From contig JAAWDC010000061.1 of the NCBI GenBank assembly GCA_022793565.1, positions 1-6,625 of the forward strand: a stretch of DNA of 6,625 nucleotides. The letters run 5' to 3'. The position numbers and the translations under genes were made by a program. Positions 5,262-6,625 of this stretch are shown one piece after another (the first letter of the stretch is position 1; each line of letters starts with the position of its first letter). The notes below the pieces were generated by a model. It made no database searches. It had not been told where the DNA came from and was given only the letters and a program-made list of their open reading frames with translations. The DNA is from Bacilli bacterium. Lineage in GTDB: Bacteria; Bacillota_I; Bacilli_A; RF39; UBA660.

Positions 5262-6438
5262 GTTATTATCTCCAGCAGGAGATTTAGGGAGACTAAAAAT
5301 AGCACTTCTCTATGGTGCTGATGCCGTTTATATTGGTGGACAAGAATATAGTCTAAGAGCCAATGCTACTAATTTCAGTATTGACGAGATCAAAGAGGCA
5401 TGTGAGTTTGCCCACGCATTAAACAAAAAAGTATATATTACCACAAATATTGTTTTCCATAATGAAGATCTAGAAGGAGTTTATGATTACTTAAAGGCAG
5501 TATACGAAGCTGGAATCGATGCGTTTATTGTTAGTGATCCGTTTATTATTCGTTACATAAAAGAAAACTTCCAAGGTGTAGAAGTTCATGTGAGTACCCA
5601 AGCATCGACAACCAATATAGAAAGTGTAAAGTACTGGAAAAAGGAAGGGGTCGATCGTGTTGTTTTAGCAAGAGAATTATCCATTCCTGAAATCGCCGAA
5701 ATTATAAAGGAAACAAAAGTAGATATTGAAATTTTCATTCATGGGGCAATGTGTACTTTCTATAGTGGAAGATGTACCTTATCAAACTATCTAACCAACC
5801 GAGATTCTAATCGAGGGGGATGTAGTCAAGTTTGTCGTTTCGCATTCGATATAGATAGTAACCACGATAAAAAGTTTACGATGGCAACAAAAGATTTAAA
5901 TATGGCAGATTATATTACTAAATTCATTGATATTGGAGTTTGCAGTTTAAAAATAGAGGGGAGAATGCGTTCGCATTATTATCTAGCAACCGTACTTTCT
6001 GCATATCGAAAAATTATAGATGCATATTATAATCAAACGTTAACACCCGAGATGTTAGAAAGACAAAAACAAATCTTAGGGCGAGTTGCTAATCGAGAGA
6101 CTAGTACGCATTATTTTACGCATGAAGCAGATCATAATGATCAATACTATACAGGGAGACAGGAATTATCCAATCAAGACTTTTTGGCATTGGTTCTATC
6201 GTATGATAAGGAACAAAAAGTAGTGACAATTTCAGAAAGAAATTATTTTGAACCAGGAACAGAAGTAGAAATCTTCACACCAAGTGGAAAAACAGTCTCC
6301 TTCACGGTCGACAAAATTTATGACCAAGATATGAACGAAGTAGAGAAAGCATGTCATCCAGAAGAAATTTTAAAATTGTACCTAGAAGAAGAAGTAGAGG
6401 AAAACTCAATGATGAGGCTAAAGGTAGTAGAAAAGTAA
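5245..6438 (+). CDS. trhP2: Canonical U32-family protein, TrhP2-like (YrrO), tRNA U34 hydroxylation
   Basis: This 397-residue cytosolic protein has the complete U32 signature from Glu162 to Ser180 (E-x-F-x2-G-A-M-C-x4-G-x-C-x-L-S). It opens with LLSPAGDLGRLKIALLYGAD (7-26) and AVYIGGQEYSLRA (27-39). Cys170, Cys177, Cys193 and Cys197 or Cys233 are candidates for the [4Fe-4S] ligands of the family. KIEGRMRSHYYLATV (236-250) is also conserved, and a C-terminal beta-rich domain (about 312-395) is present. Although filed as peptidases, close relatives (E. coli YegQ/TrhP, Bacillus YrrO/TrhP2) hydroxylate tRNA uridine 34 with prephenate, making the substrate for TrmR. Length is about that of YrrO-type proteins. 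AAGGAG (5227-5232) within the preceding gene serves as ribosome site, twelve bases from the ATG. Other U32 proteins modify 23S rRNA or ubiquinone precursors; context favours the tRNA role. Confidence 0.88.
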   Translation: MDKKIELLSPAGDLGRLKIALLYGADAVYIGGQEYSLRANATNFSIDEIKEACEFAHALNKKVYITTNIVFHNEDLEGVYDYLKAVYEAGIDAFIVSDPFIIRYIKENFQGVEVHVSTQASTTNIESVKYWKKEGVDRVVLARELSIPEIAEIIKETKVDIEIFIHGAMCTFYSGRCTLSNYLTNRDSNRGGCSQVCRFAFDIDSNHDKKFTMATKDLNMADYITKFIDIGVCSLKIEGRMRSHYYLATVLSAYRKIIDAYYNQTLTPEMLERQKQILGRVANRETSTHYFTHEADHNDQYYTGRQELSNQDFLALVLSYDKEQKVVTISERNYFEPGTEVEIFTPSGKTVSFTVDKIYDQDMNEVEKACHPEEILKLYLEEEVEENSMMRLKVVEK

Positions 6439-6443
6439 AAAAG

Positions 6444-6492
6444 CAACCCAAAATATACAAAAAACAACTCAAAATTGGTAGAGACGCAACCA
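6444..6492. repeat. Phased CAAC direct repeats upstream of the XRE gene
   Basis: CAACCCAAAAT (6444-6454) and CAACTCAAAAT (6465-6475) differ at one base and start 21 bases apart. A third, weaker copy, CAACCA, starts at 6487, 22 bases further on. The spacing is close to two helical turns, which suits protein binding on one face. The repeats lie in the short gap before a repressor gene, so they may be operator sites, but this is inference. I found no well-spaced -35/-10 pair here; TATATT (6502-6507) is a possible -10 with no good partner. Confidence 0.4.
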
Positions 6493-6525
6493 GGTTTACT
6501 GTATATTGTTTATCGAGGTGAAAAA

Positions 6526-6625
6526 ATGAAATTTAGTGAAAAAATTCAAAAACTAAGAAAAGAGTATAAACTATCTCAAGAACAATTGGCAGATCAATTA
6601 GATGTCTCAAGGCAAGCCGTATCTA
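6526..6625 (+). CDS. XRE/Cro-CI-family helix-turn-helix transcriptional regulator (3' end outside window)
   Basis: Only the first 33 codons are present. The segment MKFSEKIQKLRKEYKLSQ leads into EQLADQLDVSRQAVS, a textbook HTH_3 domain: helix 1 at about 2-12, SQEQLA starting helix 2 at residue 17, and VSRQAVS at the recognition helix. A strong GAGGTG ribosome site (6515-6520) sits five bases before the ATG. Genes of this sort in low-GC Firmicutes are often stand-alone repressors with a C-terminal sensing or membrane domain, which cannot be seen here. Its own gap with repeats suggests separate, perhaps self-controlled, expression. It has no obvious link to the tRNA genes. Confidence 0.9.
   Translation, partial: MKFSEKIQKLRKEYKLSQEQLADQLDVSRQAVS

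Noticed and set aside
1..6625. CRISPR array, transposon ends, tRNA or rRNA genes
   Set aside because: No regular spaced repeats, transposase, terminal inverted repeats or cloverleaf patterns were seen.

Overview
The window is AT-rich DNA that uses the standard code (TAA and TAG stops, no internal UGA). It carries the ireB-ruvX-DUF1292-mltG-trmR-trhP1-trhP2 gene order known from Bacillus subtilis (yrzL-yrrK-yrzB-yrrL-yrrM-yrrN-yrrO). A cell-wall lytic transglycosylase (MltG) argues for a walled Firmicute rather than a Mollicute. The divergent C-terminus of IreB and the sequence style fit a Bacilli/Erysipelotrichia-type low-GC lineage, but the taxon is inference only.

Layout. (1) 3-746: the C-terminal part of a GluP-like rhomboid protease, cut by the left window edge. 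(2) 747-836: a gap with an extended -10 promoter. (3) 837-3517: a tight plus-strand operon with ireB (substrate of the Ser/Thr kinase pathway), ruvX (pre-16S rRNA processing), a DUF1292 protein, mltG and trmR. A small terminator-like hairpin overlaps the DUF1292 stop codon, and a better one overlaps the trmR stop codon. (4) 3528-3760: about 230 bases of repeat-rich non-coding DNA. (5) A strong promoter at 3761-3789 drives a second operon: a shortened, cysteine-poor U32 protein (TrhP1-like), an unrecognised membrane-anchored protein, and a canonical U32 protein (TrhP2-like). (6) 6439-6525: a gap with phased CAAC repeats. (7) 6526 to the right edge: the start of an XRE-family repressor.

How they work together. 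trmR, trhP1 and trhP2 belong to one pathway: U32 proteins hydroxylate tRNA wobble uridine 34, and TrmR methylates it to 5-methoxyuridine. Here the pathway is split by a terminator, a repeat-rich gap and a new promoter, so the hydroxylase genes can be controlled separately from the methyltransferase. IreB and MltG link the first operon to envelope control and peptidoglycan synthesis.

Most of the window is conserved housekeeping content. The unusual parts are the degenerate TrhP1 subunit, the unknown anchored protein embedded between the two U32 genes, the stop-codon-overlapping terminators, and the repeat-bearing gap. The longest possible start of the TrhP1 gene (3751) is wrong, because the promoter lies inside that extension; the supported start is 3817.
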